Below the pieces are notes generated by a model. That model made no database searches. It was not told where the DNA came from and saw nothing but the letters and a program-made list of their open reading frames with translations. Both the position numbers and the translations under genes were made by a program. A DNA stretch of 64,000 bases from assembly GCF_019331695.1 (NCBI RefSeq), contig NZ_JAHBBI010000006.1:124001-188000 (forward strand). Reading direction: 5' to 3'. This document shows positions 1 through 11,087 of this stretch, piece after piece; the stretch's first letter is position 1; each line of letters starts with the position of its first letter. This DNA comes from Bifidobacterium pluvialisilvae. Its GTDB lineage: Bacteria; Actinomycetota; Actinomycetes; Actinomycetales; Bifidobacteriaceae.

Positions 1-327
1 CGGGGCGGTGAAGGCGATGAACACGGTGACGGCGAACGGAATGCACAGCCACAGGAACCACGGACGGCTCTGGCCCCACTTGGTGTTGGTGTGGTCCACG
101 ATCGATCCCCAGACGACCGCGGAGATGGCGTCGGCGAAGCGCGCCACCAGCAGGATGGTGCCCGCACCCAGGGCGCCTGCGGCCGGGATGTGGAACACGT
201 TGGTGTAGAAGTACATGATGTACGACGAGATCGTCACGTACAGCAGGTTGCCTGCCATATCAGTGAAGGAGTATGCGATTTTCTCCCTCACAGAATGTTT
301 CACTGAGGAGCTAACGTTGCTGCTCAT
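1..327 (-). CDS. GPH-family sugar:cation symporter, N-terminal part
   Basis: This is the 5' end of a gene that runs off the left edge; 109 residues are visible. The protein starts MSSNVSSS and carries the typical first two membrane segments of the glycoside-pentoside-hexuronide (MelB-like) family, followed by the family signature DxxxGxxVDxTxTKWGxxRPW near residues 66-90. Such proteins import oligosaccharides or glycosides with Na+ or H+. The ATG at 327 is preceded by a purine-rich stretch (GAAAGCGAGAAA). It diverges from an AraC-type regulator, the usual arrangement for a locally controlled sugar transporter, so the regulator probably controls it. The substrate cannot be told from this fragment. 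Confidence 0.85.
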   Translation of the reverse strand, partial: MSSNVSSSVKHSVREKIAYSFTDMAGNLLYVTISSYIMYFYTNVFHIPAAGALGAGTILLVARFADAISAVVWGSIVDHTNTKWGQSRPWFLWLCIPFAVTVFIAFTAP

Positions 328-634
328 AGTTTTCTCGCTTTCGTTGCGAACGTTTGTCGAAAATCATATTAATTATTTTCGCGTTTGCGAAAAGCCTTTT
401 CCTTTTGCTATCATGACAAAGTCTTTTGAGATATGACACTGCCCGACGCCGCGCATCACGCCTTATGATAGACCGCGCATGCACCGGCGGACAACGCGGA
501 AACCGCCGGAACCTTGCCGCTCAGGTGCGCAACCGCGTGCGCAACGGTGGATTCGACGGAATCATCCGACGATGCGGCACCGACCGGCGGCAGCGTCATC
601 TCCGGCAGCGACCCGACCGTTCGAAGGAGCACCT
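328..634. promoter_or_regulatory. Divergent control region with inverted-repeat operator candidate
   Basis: This 307-bp gap separates the divergent GPH transporter and AraC gene. It is AT-rich at 340-425. A perfect inverted repeat, TTTTCGC-GTTT-GCGAAAA, lies at 376-393, about 50 bp upstream of the transporter start. A partly similar TTGCGAACG sequence lies at 344-352. The position suggests an operator for the transporter, but which regulator binds is not known. No gene is seen in the gap. Confidence 0.5.
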
Positions 635-1531
635 ATGAACAGCGAATTCATATCGATATCGTGCATTCCGTCGCCGACCTTCATCGAAGGCGACTACGCG
701 GTGTTCCAGCCGGGCGACCGGCACCCCGACCGCAGCACGCTGCCGTATTTCATCTTCATCGTCGTCACGCACGGCCGGCTGTTCATCGCCGAGGACGGCA
801 ACAACATGACCGTCGACGCCGGCGAAAGCGTCGTTCTGCTGCCGAATCATCATCATTATTCATGGAAGTCGACCGCGGAGACCACGGAATACTACTGGCT
901 GCACTTCGCCGCCACCAGCGCATGGGACGTCGGGCCGCAACCGACGCCCATGCGCTCGTCGATCGACGTGCCGATCCTGCATTATCACACGCCGCAGCCG
1001 ACGATGTATCTGCTCAGACAGCGGCGAATCGAGGAGCCGCAGCCGTTGTATTCGCTGTTCAACCGCCTGTTCTCCGCCAGCACGAGCGCGATGCGGAACA
1101 ATTTCTGGCCGACGCAGCAGCTGTTTCTCGACGTATTGCAGACCGTGCAGATCATGGGCGAGGAGGAGTCGACCACGTTCCAGCTGGCCGAAAAGGTACG
1201 TCGCCATCTCGATGACCATTTCAGCGAGAACGTGACCTCGGCCACGCTTTCCGAGGCGTTCCATCTGCACTCGAGCTACATCATCCGGTCGTTCAAGGCC
1301 GCGATGGGCATGACGCCGAACGAATACCTCATCGCCTACCGCATGGAGCACGCGTACAAGGCGCTGTCGAACACCGACATCCCCGTGCAACGCGTGGCCG
1401 AAATGATCGGCTATCCGAACGCCAGCTACTTCTCCACGCTGTTCCGCAAGCACTACGGCATGCCACCCAGCACGGTGCGGTCGCTCAACCTCGTCCACAC
1501 CGGCGCCCAGCCGCACCCGGTGGACGTCTGA
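635..1531 (+). CDS. AraC/XylS-family transcriptional regulator
   Basis: 298 residues. The N-terminal half (about residues 10-160) is a cupin-like sensor domain (GDYAVFQPGDRHP, VVLLPNHHHYSW). The C-terminal 100 residues hold two helix-turn-helix motifs of the AraC type (SATLSEAFHLHSSYIIRSFK and a second with VAEMIGYPNASYFSTLFRKH). The ATG at 635 is chosen because GAAGGAG lies seven bases upstream; the frame is open further upstream without a good site. It diverges from a GPH sugar transporter, so it most likely senses the sugar and controls that transporter. The ligand is not known. Confidence 0.9.
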   Translation: MNSEFISISCIPSPTFIEGDYAVFQPGDRHPDRSTLPYFIFIVVTHGRLFIAEDGNNMTVDAGESVVLLPNHHHYSWKSTAETTEYYWLHFAATSAWDVGPQPTPMRSSIDVPILHYHTPQPTMYLLRQRRIEEPQPLYSLFNRLFSASTSAMRNNFWPTQQLFLDVLQTVQIMGEEESTTFQLAEKVRRHLDDHFSENVTSATLSEAFHLHSSYIIRSFKAAMGMTPNEYLIAYRMEHAYKALSNTDIPVQRVAEMIGYPNASYFSTLFRKHYGMPPSTVRSLNLVHTGAQPHPVDV

Positions 1532-1560
1532 TCACGTCGCGCCCTGCCGCACAATGAAAA

Positions 1561-1590
1561 AACGCCGGTCGTCGCGGAACGACCGGCGTT
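1561..1590 (-). terminator. Rho-independent terminator of the chaperone operon
   Basis: A perfect 12-bp stem (AACGCCGGTCGT / ACGACCGGCGTT) with a 6-nt loop lies 65 bp beyond hspR. Read on the minus strand it is followed by a T run (six A on the plus strand at 1557-1562), the form of an intrinsic terminator for the dnaK-grpE-dnaJ-hspR transcript. On the plus strand the hairpin also follows the AraC gene, but without a T run. Confidence 0.85.
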
Positions 1591-1654
1591 GAGAACCACG
1601 CGAAAACGCGCGCGGACAAGCAGATAGGAGCGTATGCCGATAATCGGCGGCGGA

Positions 1655-2155
1655 TCATCGTGCGGTGATCTGCAGGATGGTGCGTCGGTACGGCGACGGC
1701 TCGCGCACGCGGCGCACGCGCTGCACCTCGATGACCTCGCCGTCGGCACCCGCCTCGAACACGACGTTGCCCTCCATACGGCGACGCAGCTGGCGGTTCT
1801 GCCGTTTGAGCTGGCGGTTCTCCTCCATCAGCTGGAGAATCCTCGTGATGCCGGCGAGATTGATGGACTCCTCCTGGCTCATGCGCTGAGCCTGGGAAAG
1901 CCTGTCGATGTCACGCAGCGAATAACGTCGGGCCCCGCCCGGCGTACGCTGCGGCACGATCAGCCCAAGACGGTCGTACTGCCGCAGCGTCTGCGGATGG
2001 ATGTCGGCCAGTTCGCCGGCCTGTCCGACGCTGAAGATCGGAAAATCGACGTTCAGACCGAGCTCCTCGGCGGCGTCAAGACTGACGCGCTCGGCCACGA
2101 GGGCCTGGGCGCACATCGTGTACGCCTTGCGAAGCTTCGGTGCGATCCTTGCCAT
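1655..2155 (-). CDS. hspR: Heat-shock repressor HspR (MerR family)
   Basis: 166 residues. The MerR-type DNA-binding domain spans about residues 38-110 (FSVGQAGELADIHPQTLRQY, then YDRLGLIVPQRTPGGARRYS). It is followed by a glutamine/arginine-rich helix (residues 108-135) that probably mediates dimer formation. HspR is known in actinobacteria to bind HAIR inverted repeats, with DnaK as co-repressor. It is the last gene of the operon, 16 bp after dnaJ. HAIR-type operators are visible upstream of dnaK (6121-6141) and of an hsp20 gene (51336-51356). The first 37 residues are a basic extension not typical of the domain. Confidence 0.95.
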   Translation of the reverse strand: MARIAPKLRKAYTMCAQALVAERVSLDAAEELGLNVDFPIFSVGQAGELADIHPQTLRQYDRLGLIVPQRTPGGARRYSLRDIDRLSQAQRMSQEESINLAGITRILQLMEENRQLKRQNRQLRRRMEGNVVFEAGADGEVIEVQRVRRVREPSPYRRTILQITAR

Positions 2156-2171
2156 AATCGATCACCGCGTC

Positions 2172-3206
2172 TTATTCGCCAAGACGTTCGGACGCGACGC
2201 GATCGGCGAAATCGCTGCTGGCGGCGTCGAATTCCTTCAGCGTCTTCTTCTGCTTGAAGCCCAGGCCCTCGGGCACCTGAATCATCACGCGGCCGACCAG
2301 GTCGCCGTTGCCGCGCGGGCTGGCCACGCCCTTGCCCTTGAGACGGACCTCGGCGCCGCTGGACGAACCGGCGGGCACCTTGAACGTGACGACGTTGCCG
2401 TCGATGTCCTTGGCGGAGACCTTGCCGCCCAGCGCCGCCTCGGCGACGGTGACGGGCAGGTCCATGACGATGTCGCGGCCCGACATGCTGAACTTCGGGT
2501 CGGACTTCACATGCACGGCCAGGTACAGGTCGCCATGCGCGCCGCCATACTGGCCCGCGTGGCCCTTGCCGGCCAGACGAATCTTCTGGCCGTCCTTCAC
2601 GCCGGCGGGGATATGCGTCTTGAACTTGCCGCCATCCACGCTCAGCGAGACCGTGGCGCCCTTGACCGCCTGACGCAGCGTCAGGTTAATCTTGGAGTTG
2701 CGGTCCTTGCCACGCACCGGCTCCTGCGGTTCGCGATAGCTGCTGCGGCCGCCGCCGAATCCGGCGCCCGGACCGCCCGCGCCGGCCGCGCCGCCGAACG
2801 CCTGGAAGATGTCGTTGAGATCGGGGCCGCCCTGGCCGCCCGTGGAGAAGCGGATGCGCGAGGAGCCCTGCGGGCCGCCCGCACCGCCGCCGAACATCGA
2901 ACCGAAGATGTCGGAGAAGCCGCTGGCGTCGAAGCCGCCCTGGCCGGAGCCGCCGGCGAAGCGCGCGCCGCCCATGCCGAACTGGCGGATGGCGTCGTAC
3001 TTCTGACGCTGCTCCTTGTTGTTCAGCACATCGTAGGCCTCGGAGATGTCCTTGAACTTCTCCTCGGCCTCCTTGGTCTTGTTGAGATCGGGATGGTACT
3101 TGCGGGCCAGCTTGCGGTAGGCCTTGGTGATCTCCTCTTCGGAAGCGTCCTTGGAGACACCGAGGACCTTATAGAAATCCTTGTTCAGCCATTCATTCTC
3201 AGCCAT
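2172..3206 (-). CDS. dnaJ: DnaJ-type co-chaperone without zinc finger
   Basis: 344 residues from the chosen start. It has a J domain (residues about 9-73, with YHPDL), a Gly/Phe-rich region (75-140) and a CbpA-like C-terminal substrate domain. The four CxxCxGxG zinc repeats of classical DnaJ are absent, so it is a type II (class B) J protein. It stimulates DnaK ATPase activity and delivers substrates. The start at 3206 (MAENEWL) is preferred because AAAGGAG lies 8 nt upstream; the ATG at 3212 is only 2 nt from that site. Unlike the tightly coupled dnaK-grpE pair, a 267-bp structured gap separates it from grpE. Confidence 0.93.
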   Translation of the reverse strand: MAENEWLNKDFYKVLGVSKDASEEEITKAYRKLARKYHPDLNKTKEAEEKFKDISEAYDVLNNKEQRQKYDAIRQFGMGGARFAGGSGQGGFDASGFSDIFGSMFGGGAGGPQGSSRIRFSTGGQGGPDLNDIFQAFGGAAGAGGPGAGFGGGRSSYREPQEPVRGKDRNSKINLTLRQAVKGATVSLSVDGGKFKTHIPAGVKDGQKIRLAGKGHAGQYGGAHGDLYLAVHVKSDPKFSMSGRDIVMDLPVTVAEAALGGKVSAKDIDGNVVTFKVPAGSSSGAEVRLKGKGVASPRGNGDLVGRVMIQVPEGLGFKQKKTLKEFDAASSDFADRVASERLGE

Positions 3207-3268
3207 CTCCATGTCTCCTTTCTAAAAGAATCTGATGTATTGATATTTCGTTTCCAATGCTGTGGTCG

Positions 3269-3372
3269 AGGGAGGGCGGCATACATTGCGCGATACACTC
3301 AAGGCCGTTCGGCCCCGCGTCCGGACAAGCCGGCCGCTAGCCTACGATCGCGCAACGTACGCCGCCCTCCCT
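3269..3372 (-). promoter_or_regulatory. Structured leader-like element upstream of dnaJ (copy 3 of a family)
   Basis: On the minus strand this stretch folds into a long stem: AGGGAGGGCGGC pairs perfectly with its complement at 3361-3372 / 3269-3280, and TTGCGCGAT pairs at 3347-3355 / 3286-3294. The interior carries the core GGCCGAACGGCCTTGAGTGT and CGTAGGCTAG, which match elements at 61105-61214 and 63894-63983, while the outer stems differ completely. The element ends 63 nt before the dnaJ start, in the same orientation. Function is not known; a cis-acting RNA or a dispersed repeat are both possible. Confidence 0.6.
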
Positions 3373-3402
3373 CTTAGGTACAGCCGCATTCACTGCAATG
3401 TT

Positions 3403-3444
3403 CCTTTGCCGGCAATCCACATTGATCAGGACCGCCGGCAAAGG
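3403..3444. other. Hairpin between grpE and dnaJ
   Basis: An 11-bp perfect inverted repeat, CCTTTGCCGGC / GCCGGCAAAGG, lies 30 bp after the grpE stop. Its T-rich side (ATTTTT at 3445-3450) faces the plus strand, so it is not a standard terminator for the operon. It may reduce read-through from grpE into dnaJ or protect the upstream mRNA 3' end. Confidence 0.5.
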
Positions 3445-3473
3445 ATTTTTATAACGCCTCTTGGGAGGGAGGG

Positions 3474-4121
3474 TCAGTTCTGCGGGGAGGCGACGACGAC
3501 GCGGGCGGCGCGGATCACGCGGTCGCCGATGCGGTAGCCGGCCTCGACCACGGTGTCCACGGTCTCCTTCTCGGCGTCCGGATCCGGCTTGTGCAGGATG
3601 GCGTCGTGCTTCGTCGGGTCGAAGTCCTCGCCCTTCTCGCCGAACTTCTCCACGCCGAACTTCTCGAAGGCCTTGTCGATCTTCGCGGCCACGGCCTTGA
3701 AGGAGTCGTCCATCTCGCTGTGCTCGCGGATGCGGTCGATGTCGTCGAGCGCGGGCAGCAGCGCGGTCAGCACGTCGATGATGCCGTGCTGGCGGAAGAC
3801 GTCCTTCTCCTTGGCGCTGCGGTTGCGGAAGTTGATGAACTCCGCGCGTTCGCGCTGCAGGGCCTCGAGGTAGTCGGCGGCCTCCTTCTTGGCCTTGCCA
3901 AGCGGGGTGAGCTCGTCGGCGTCGTCGGCCTTGGCATCGCCGGAGCCGGCCTTGGCGTCAGCGGCGTCAGCGCCCTTGGCGTCGGCGTCGGCCTTGTCAT
4001 CCTTGCTGGCGGGGGCTTCCGAGGAGGAAGCGGCGGCAGAGCCGGCGGATGCCGGGTCGTTCTTCAGCGACTCGGCATCCTCCATGTCGTTCAGGTAATC
4101 GTCCTTGTTGAACTCAGACAT
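3474..4121 (-). CDS. grpE: Nucleotide exchange factor GrpE
   Basis: 215 residues. An acidic, Ala/Asp/Lys-rich low-complexity N-terminus (about 1-75) precedes the long helical dimerisation region (LGKAKKEAADYLEALQRERA) and the C-terminal beta domain (KHDAILHKPDPDAEKETV, then GYRIGDRVIRAARVVV), the GrpE signature. It releases ADP from DnaK. The gene starts 2 nt after the dnaK stop, so the two are translationally coupled. Confidence 0.97.
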   Translation of the reverse strand: MSEFNKDDYLNDMEDAESLKNDPASAGSAAASSSEAPASKDDKADADAKGADAADAKAGSGDAKADDADELTPLGKAKKEAADYLEALQRERAEFINFRNRSAKEKDVFRQHGIIDVLTALLPALDDIDRIREHSEMDDSFKAVAAKIDKAFEKFGVEKFGEKGEDFDPTKHDAILHKPDPDAEKETVDTVVEAGYRIGDRVIRAARVVVASPQN

Positions 4122-4123
4122 GA

Positions 4124-6001
<1,878 letters not shown>

Positions 6002-6120
6002 AATGTCCTCCTATGGTCTAGGTTCGTTCTACGTTTATCGCTCAAGCTTCCGGCCTCGGCGACCCCCGCGACCGACTGCGTCGATCGTCGAAGCCCGGTA
6101 GGCTTTTTCGCTTTCCAAAA

Positions 6121-6141
6121 CTTGAGCCTACACCACTCAAC
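6121..6141 (-). promoter_or_regulatory. HAIR operator (HspR binding site) of dnaK
   Basis: CTTGAGC-N7-ACTCAAC fits the published HAIR consensus CTTGAGT-N7-ACTCAAG with one change in each half. It overlaps the likely -10 region of the dnaK promoter. The same arrangement recurs upstream of the hsp20 gene at 51336. Confidence 0.88.
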
Positions 6142-6344
6142 TTTGGAAGTCCAACTTTTATTCCAGATATTCAGGAAATTTTTTGCCGGCCCGGTGAGGG
6201 CTATCGGAAAACCGCCGGCAATGCAGGCCCAAGACGCCGAAATCCGCGAATCACGATGCCTTCCGGTCGTTTTCCCGACGGAAAACGACCTTTGTGCACC
6301 ATCAATCGCGGATTTCGGGGATTTCAGCGGATGACCGGATGATG

Positions 6345-6380
6345 ACGGTCGGTCGATCGGTCAGTCAATCGACCGACCGT
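6345..6380 (-). terminator. Terminator-like hairpin after alkaline phosphatase
   Basis: A perfect 13-bp stem, ACGGTCGGTCGAT / ATCGACCGACCGT, with a 10-nt loop begins 12 bp beyond the phosphatase stop codon. No T run follows on the minus strand, so termination may be factor-assisted or weak. Confidence 0.6.
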
Positions 6381-6391
6381 CCATCAGTCGA

Positions 6392-8518
6392 TCAGTTGCG
6401 GGAACGAGCGAACTTGACGGCCATGCCGCCGGCCACCAGGGCCAGGGCGAACAGCAGCACGCCGAGCACGGTGGCGCCGGTCTTGCCGAGCGGGCCGTTC
6501 TGGCTGGCCTCGTTCACCTTGCCGGAGGCCGGCTTGCTGTTGTTGCCGGCGTTCGGGGTGACCTGGGCGCTGCCGCTGCCCTCGGTGCCGTTCGGACCGT
6601 TGAAGGACTTGATCTCCACGCTCTTGCCGGACTGCTGGCCGGTGACGGTCAGGCTGTACTGGGCATCGGAGGTGATGAACTTGCTCAGGTCGAGCACGGT
6701 GGTGCCGGCGGTCTGCACGCGCAGGCCGGAAAGCGGCGTGGAGGCGTCGGATGCGGAGACGACCTTGCCGTCCTTGTCCTTGAGCTCGTAGCGCAGCACG
6801 GCGTCGCCGTTGAATCCGGTGATGTCGAACACCTGGTTCTTGTTGTCCTGAGCCTTCACCTCGGCGCCCTTGGAGAGCTCGTTCTGGCCGGCCTTGTCGG
6901 TGGCGAGGCCGAGCGCGTGGCCGATGGTGTAGAAGTTGTCGGTCTGGTCGGTCAGGCCGTCGACGCGGGAGGCGCCGGGGCCGGAGGCCGCGATGCGCAG
7001 CTGGGTGCCGGTGTGGCTCATGTTGCCCTGGGCCTTGCTCGGGTCGGCCTTGCCCTCGACGTCGCCGCTGGTGTCGGAGCCGTTGCCGTACAGGTCCTCC
7101 TCGGAGGTGCCGTAGGAGATGGTGGTCTTGGAGCCGTCACGGTTCTTCAGCACGGTGCTCAGCGCGTAGATCGGCTGGGACTCCACGATCTGGGAGGTGT
7201 GGGCGTGGTCGGCGGTCACGATCACGAGGGTGTTGCTCAGGTCGATCTTGTTCAGCGCGGCGGAGATGGCCTTGTCGAGGTCGTCGGTCTCGCCGATCTG
7301 GCCGCAGGCGTTGGCGTTGTGGTCCTGCTTGTCGATGGACGCGCCCTCGACCTGCAGGAAGTAGCCGTTGTCCTTGCCGTTCTTGTTGTTCCGCAGCAGG
7401 TCGATGGCCTTGCTGGTGAAGTCGGCCAGGGAGGCGCCCTTCTTGCCGAGCCACTTGTCGTTCACGCTGCACTCGGTGGGGTTGGCGTCCTTGGCGGGAT
7501 CCTGCTTGGTGGCCACGGACGGGTTGAACTGCGTGGGCAGGTTGCCGTCGCCGAGCAGGGCGAGGACCGGCTTGTCCTGGTTGGCCTCGCCGAGGTTCCT
7601 GAAGCCGTCCACGTCACCGGACTTCACGGTCTGGAAGCCCTTGTCCGCGGCGTCCTGCCACAGGGTCTTGCCGGACTGGTCGAGCTGGTTGAAGTACTTG
7701 GCGCCACCGCCGATGGTCACGTCGGCGCGGGTGTCGAGCAGCTGCTCGGAGATGGAGCCGATGCCGCCGTTGGCCTTGAGCTGGTTGGCGAGACAGCTGC
7801 CGATGCCGGCCGCCTTGGCGTCCTCGAGGTCGACCTTGCCGTCGCCGTTCTTGTCGGTGCCGTCCCACTTGCCCTGCGGTCCGTAGCAGGCGCGCTCGGA
7901 GGAATGGGATTCCAGCACGGCCGGGGTGGCGTCCTGGATCTCGGCGGTGGTCACGTTGCCCGTTGCCTTGCCGGCGGCCTTGGCGAGCTCGATGAGGTTG
8001 AGCTGCGGGTTGCCTTCGACGTCCACGTCGACGGCGTTGTTGTAGGTCTTGGTTCCGGTGGACCAGCCCGAGCCGGAGGCGGAGGAGTCGGTTACCGGGG
8101 TGATCACGCCGGCGGTCTTGCTGCCGGTGAGCTGGCCGTTCTTGTCCTTGGCCATCAGCGAATCGTTGGAGCTGTTGCCCAGCGAGAACGTGGTGTACTG
8201 GCCGGTGCCGGTCTCCACGCCCTTGTTCAGGTTCGGCTGGCCGATCTTGTCGAGTCCGTCGAAGCTGCCGTTCACGCCGTGCAGGTAGTTGCGGGCCACG
8301 GTGATCTCGGAGTCTCCCATGCCGTCGCCGATGAACAGGATGACGTTCTTGGCCGTGGCGTTGCCGTAGATGCCGGCGATGCGCTGCGCGGCGCCGTGTT
8401 CCTTGAGCTGCTCGACGCCCTGCCCGTCGGCCGCGTTGGCCAGACCGGCGAAGCCGAACAGCGTGGCCGACGCGACAAGCGCGGCGACCGTCCCCTTCAA
8501 AGCTTTGCGAGTGTTCAC
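6392..8518 (-). CDS. phoA: Secreted, cell-wall-anchored alkaline phosphatase (PhoA family)
   Basis: About 708 residues. An N-terminal signal peptide ([16 protein letters not shown]) is followed by the PhoA fold: [11 protein letters not shown] (metal site), [18 protein letters not shown] (active-site Asp-Ser region), [14 protein letters not shown] and TADHAHT. A C-terminal extension of about 180 residues ends in LGKTG, a hydrophobic segment and a basic tail (KFARSRN), the layout of a sortase substrate with a non-standard L-x-K-T-G motif. It hydrolyses phosphate monoesters at the cell surface. The GTG at 8518 is preferred because GAGG lies 7 nt upstream; ATG at 8524 is the alternative. The calcium-loop-like [12 protein letters not shown] suggests an EF-hand insertion near residue 200. 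Confidence 0.92.
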   Translation of the reverse strand: MNTRKALKGTVAALVASATLFGFAGLANAADGQGVEQLKEHGAAQRIAGIYGNATAKNVILFIGDGMGDSEITVARNYLHGVNGSFDGLDKIGQPNLNKGVETGTGQYTTFSLGNSSNDSLMAKDKNGQLTGSKTAGVITPVTDSSASGSGWSTGTKTYNNAVDVDVEGNPQLNLIELAKAAGKATGNVTTAEIQDATPAVLESHSSERACYGPQGKWDGTDKNGDGKVDLEDAKAAGIGSCLANQLKANGGIGSISEQLLDTRADVTIGGGAKYFNQLDQSGKTLWQDAADKGFQTVKSGDVDGFRNLGEANQDKPVLALLGDGNLPTQFNPSVATKQDPAKDANPTECSVNDKWLGKKGASLADFTSKAIDLLRNNKNGKDNGYFLQVEGASIDKQDHNANACGQIGETDDLDKAISAALNKIDLSNTLVIVTADHAHTSQIVESQPIYALSTVLKNRDGSKTTISYGTSEEDLYGNGSDTSGDVEGKADPSKAQGNMSHTGTQLRIAASGPGASRVDGLTDQTDNFYTIGHALGLATDKAGQNELSKGAEVKAQDNKNQVFDITGFNGDAVLRYELKDKDGKVVSASDASTPLSGLRVQTAGTTVLDLSKFITSDAQYSLTVTGQQSGKSVEIKSFNGPNGTEGSGSAQVTPNAGNNSKPASGKVNEASQNGPLGKTGATVLGVLLFALALVAGGMAVKFARSRN

Positions 8519-8737
8519 TTCCATACCTCGTTTCCGTCTCATACGGCGAAGTGAACGTTCGGAGCACGACGGCCGAAACCACCGGACGCTGCTGGATTCC
8601 GACTCGCGCACCGCGTCGAGGGAGCATCGCTCCCTATCCGGCACGCTAACCGGCCAAAGCATCCGCAACACGGACGGGGGACGACGGGGAGATGAACCCC
8701 CGCAAACGGCGCATGAACAATCGGGGAACACCGCGCG

Positions 8738-10993
8738 CTACTCGCACCGCCAGATGCAGAACGAACGCGACGGAATGGCGATCTGCCGCTCATGGCCACG
8801 CGAATAGCTTTCCCAGTTCGCCTCGCCGCACGCCTCGGCCCCGCGAGAGCTGAACACGCACTGCCATGCCGAGTCGTCGAGCGGCGCGAACTGCCCCCAG
8901 TCGTTCATGGCCCGCAGCGCCGAGACGTTCTGCCATGCCATCTGCTTCGTGGGGTTGACCGTCACGCAGTCGCCGCCCACGCGGAACACGACCACGGAGT
9001 CGTCGCGTTGCGGCACGATGCGCGACCCGCCGAACACCGACGGATTCCGCCGCCGCCATCGAATCAGCGCGGAGTAATAGTCGACCAGGCCGGCGAGTCG
9101 GCGGGCGCGACGCCAGTCCAGCCAGTTCAGCGCGGCCGACTGGTTGTATGAGTTGTCGCAGCCGTGCTTGGTGCGCGCGAATTCCTCGCCGGAGAGCATG
9201 AACGGCACGCCGGCCGACATCATCACGATGCCGGCGGCCATGCGGTTCGCCTCCATGATGTCGCCGCTCAGGCTGGGGTCGGCGTCGTATTCGGCGTCGG
9301 TCGGGCCGGATTCGGCCGACCAGACGCCGCTGCCGGAATCGACGCCCGAACCGCCGCCGAACTCCCCCACATGACCGAACGCGACCGAACGCATGGCCAT
9401 GCACAGCTTGTCCCATAGCGTCAGGTCGTCGTGGGAGGAGACGTATTGCACGAACTGGCCGACACTGGCCACCTCGACCTCGGTGCCGCGCCACGCGTCG
9501 ACGGCGTGGCGGACGGCCGGCGCGAATTCGCGCGCCGCGCCGGAGACGTAGCCGGGCTTGTGATGATGGAAGATGTTGCCGCGGATGGAGTCGCGCGAAT
9601 CGTCGCTGAAGAATCCGATGCGCGGGTCGAGCCGAGAGAGGCCGCGTTTGCCGGCGAGCACGACGTCGGGCGAGACGGCGGTCATGTCGGCGGCCCACGG
9701 CTCGCCGTACATGATCTTCGCGGCGCCGCCCGGCAGCGCGTCCAACCGGTCGCGTATCGCGTTCATGGTGTCGACGTCCATCAATCCCATCAGGTCGAAT
9801 CGGAAGCCGTCGATATGGTATTCGCGGGCCCAGTATTCCACGGAATCGACGATGTATTTGCGCATCATCGGCCGTTCGGAGGCCATGTCGTTGCCGCAGC
9901 CGGAGCCGTTGGAGAGCGCGCCGCCGGCGTACCGGCGGCAGAAGTAGCCGGGCACCATGCGTTCCAGCCAGTTGTCGGCGCCATACATGTGGTTGTAGAC
10001 CACGTCCATGATGACCTTGAAGCCGTTTCTGTGCAGCGACTGGATCATCCGCTTGCATTCGCGGATGCGCACGGCGCCGTCGAACGGGTCGGTGCTGTAG
10101 GAGCCTTCGGGAACGTTGTAGTTGACCGGGTCGTAGCCCCAGTTGAAGGGCTTGTGCGCGGGATCGGCATCCGGCCTGGAGGCCTCACGCGCGGCGGCCT
10201 CGTCCACCGAGCCGAAGTCGAATATCGGCATCAGCTGCACGGCGGTGACGCCCAGGCGCCGCAGGTACGCCATGCATGTGGGGAATTCGCTGGTGTCGTC
10301 CACCCTCGTCTCGTCGTGGGTGAACGCCAGGTAGGTGCCTCGGTGTTCGGCGGGGATGCCGCTGTGAGGGTCGTTGCTGAAGTCGCCGACGTGCGTCTCC
10401 CATACGACGAGTTCGCTCAGCGGGATGGTCGGGGCCTTGTCGTCGGCCCATCCCTCGGGGTCGGTCCGTCGCAGGTCGACGACCATGCTGCGGCGGCCGT
10501 TCGCGCCGGCCGCGCGCGCCCATGGGTCGGCCGTGCGGGATACGTGACCGTCGGGGAAATACGCCACGTAGTCGTAGAACGTGCCGTGGCCGGCGCCGTC
10601 GATATGCACGACCCATGTGCCGTCGGGCCGGCCGTCGGCGCCCATGCCGGGCGCCATCGCATAGGTGGCGTATGGCTGGCGGGAGACGTCCGCGTCGCCT
10701 TCCTCGCCGGTGCTGGTGCTCGGCGGCAGGGCCGACTCGGCGTGCACGCCCGTGGTGCCGGCGACGCCGCAGCCGCTGCCGCAGCAGTCGCCGCCGTCAT
10801 GGAACAACCGCAATTCCACGCGGCTGGTGGTCGGCGCCCATACGCGGAACGTGGTGCCATCGCGATCGGCGCCTTCCGTTTCCCCGCCTCGGCCGCCTTT
10901 GCTCGCCGCTCGTTCGCCGTCGGGAATCGCCCCCAGATCGTCGCCGTCGTACGGCTGCAAATCGTCAATCGCCGGAATACCCGAAACACTCAT
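8738..10993 (-). CDS. pulA: Type I pullulanase (GH13, CBM48), intracellular
   Basis: About 751 residues. It has an N-terminal CBM48-like domain (GTTFRVWAPTTSRVELRLF), then the catalytic barrel with the four GH13 regions: DVVYNHMY, GFRFDLMGLMD (nucleophile Asp), YGEPW (acid Glu) and SSHDDLT. The motif NWGYDPVNYNVPEGSY is the type I pullulanase signature YNWGYDP. It cleaves alpha-1,6 branches in pullulan, glycogen or amylopectin fragments. There is no signal peptide. The start is uncertain: ATG at 10993 (MSVSGIP) is chosen; a TTG at 11047 has AGGAGG only 3 nt away, and ATG at 11014 is also possible. Confidence 0.9.
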   Translation of the reverse strand: MSVSGIPAIDDLQPYDGDDLGAIPDGERAASKGGRGGETEGADRDGTTFRVWAPTTSRVELRLFHDGGDCCGSGCGVAGTTGVHAESALPPSTSTGEEGDADVSRQPYATYAMAPGMGADGRPDGTWVVHIDGAGHGTFYDYVAYFPDGHVSRTADPWARAAGANGRRSMVVDLRRTDPEGWADDKAPTIPLSELVVWETHVGDFSNDPHSGIPAEHRGTYLAFTHDETRVDDTSEFPTCMAYLRRLGVTAVQLMPIFDFGSVDEAAAREASRPDADPAHKPFNWGYDPVNYNVPEGSYSTDPFDGAVRIRECKRMIQSLHRNGFKVIMDVVYNHMYGADNWLERMVPGYFCRRYAGGALSNGSGCGNDMASERPMMRKYIVDSVEYWAREYHIDGFRFDLMGLMDVDTMNAIRDRLDALPGGAAKIMYGEPWAADMTAVSPDVVLAGKRGLSRLDPRIGFFSDDSRDSIRGNIFHHHKPGYVSGAAREFAPAVRHAVDAWRGTEVEVASVGQFVQYVSSHDDLTLWDKLCMAMRSVAFGHVGEFGGGSGVDSGSGVWSAESGPTDAEYDADPSLSGDIMEANRMAAGIVMMSAGVPFMLSGEEFARTKHGCDNSYNQSAALNWLDWRRARRLAGLVDYYSALIRWRRRNPSVFGGSRIVPQRDDSVVVFRVGGDCVTVNPTKQMAWQNVSALRAMNDWGQFAPLDDSAWQCVFSSRGAEACGEANWESYSRGHERQIAIPSRSFCIWRCE

Positions 10994-11053
10994 CTCGCAC
11001 CCCCGTTGGCACATCGCTTCCACACAGCAATCTACCAGCAGGGGCAAAGACCT

Positions 11054-11087
11054 CCTACTTCGACACCTTGCCTACTTCGACACCTTG
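11054..11087 (-). repeat. 17-bp perfect tandem duplication across a stop codon
   Basis: The 17-bp unit CCTACTTCGACACCTTG occurs twice without a gap (11054-11070 and 11071-11087). The right copy contains the last codons and stop of the monooxygenase gene; the left copy repeats them downstream. It looks like a recent slippage event and brings an AGGAGG sequence to within 3 nt of a TTG codon of the next gene. Confidence 0.9.

Noticed and set aside
2001-3377. Long plus-strand open frame opposite dnaJ
   Set aside because: It is a shadow of the high-GC coding strand; the minus frame encodes a clear DnaJ.
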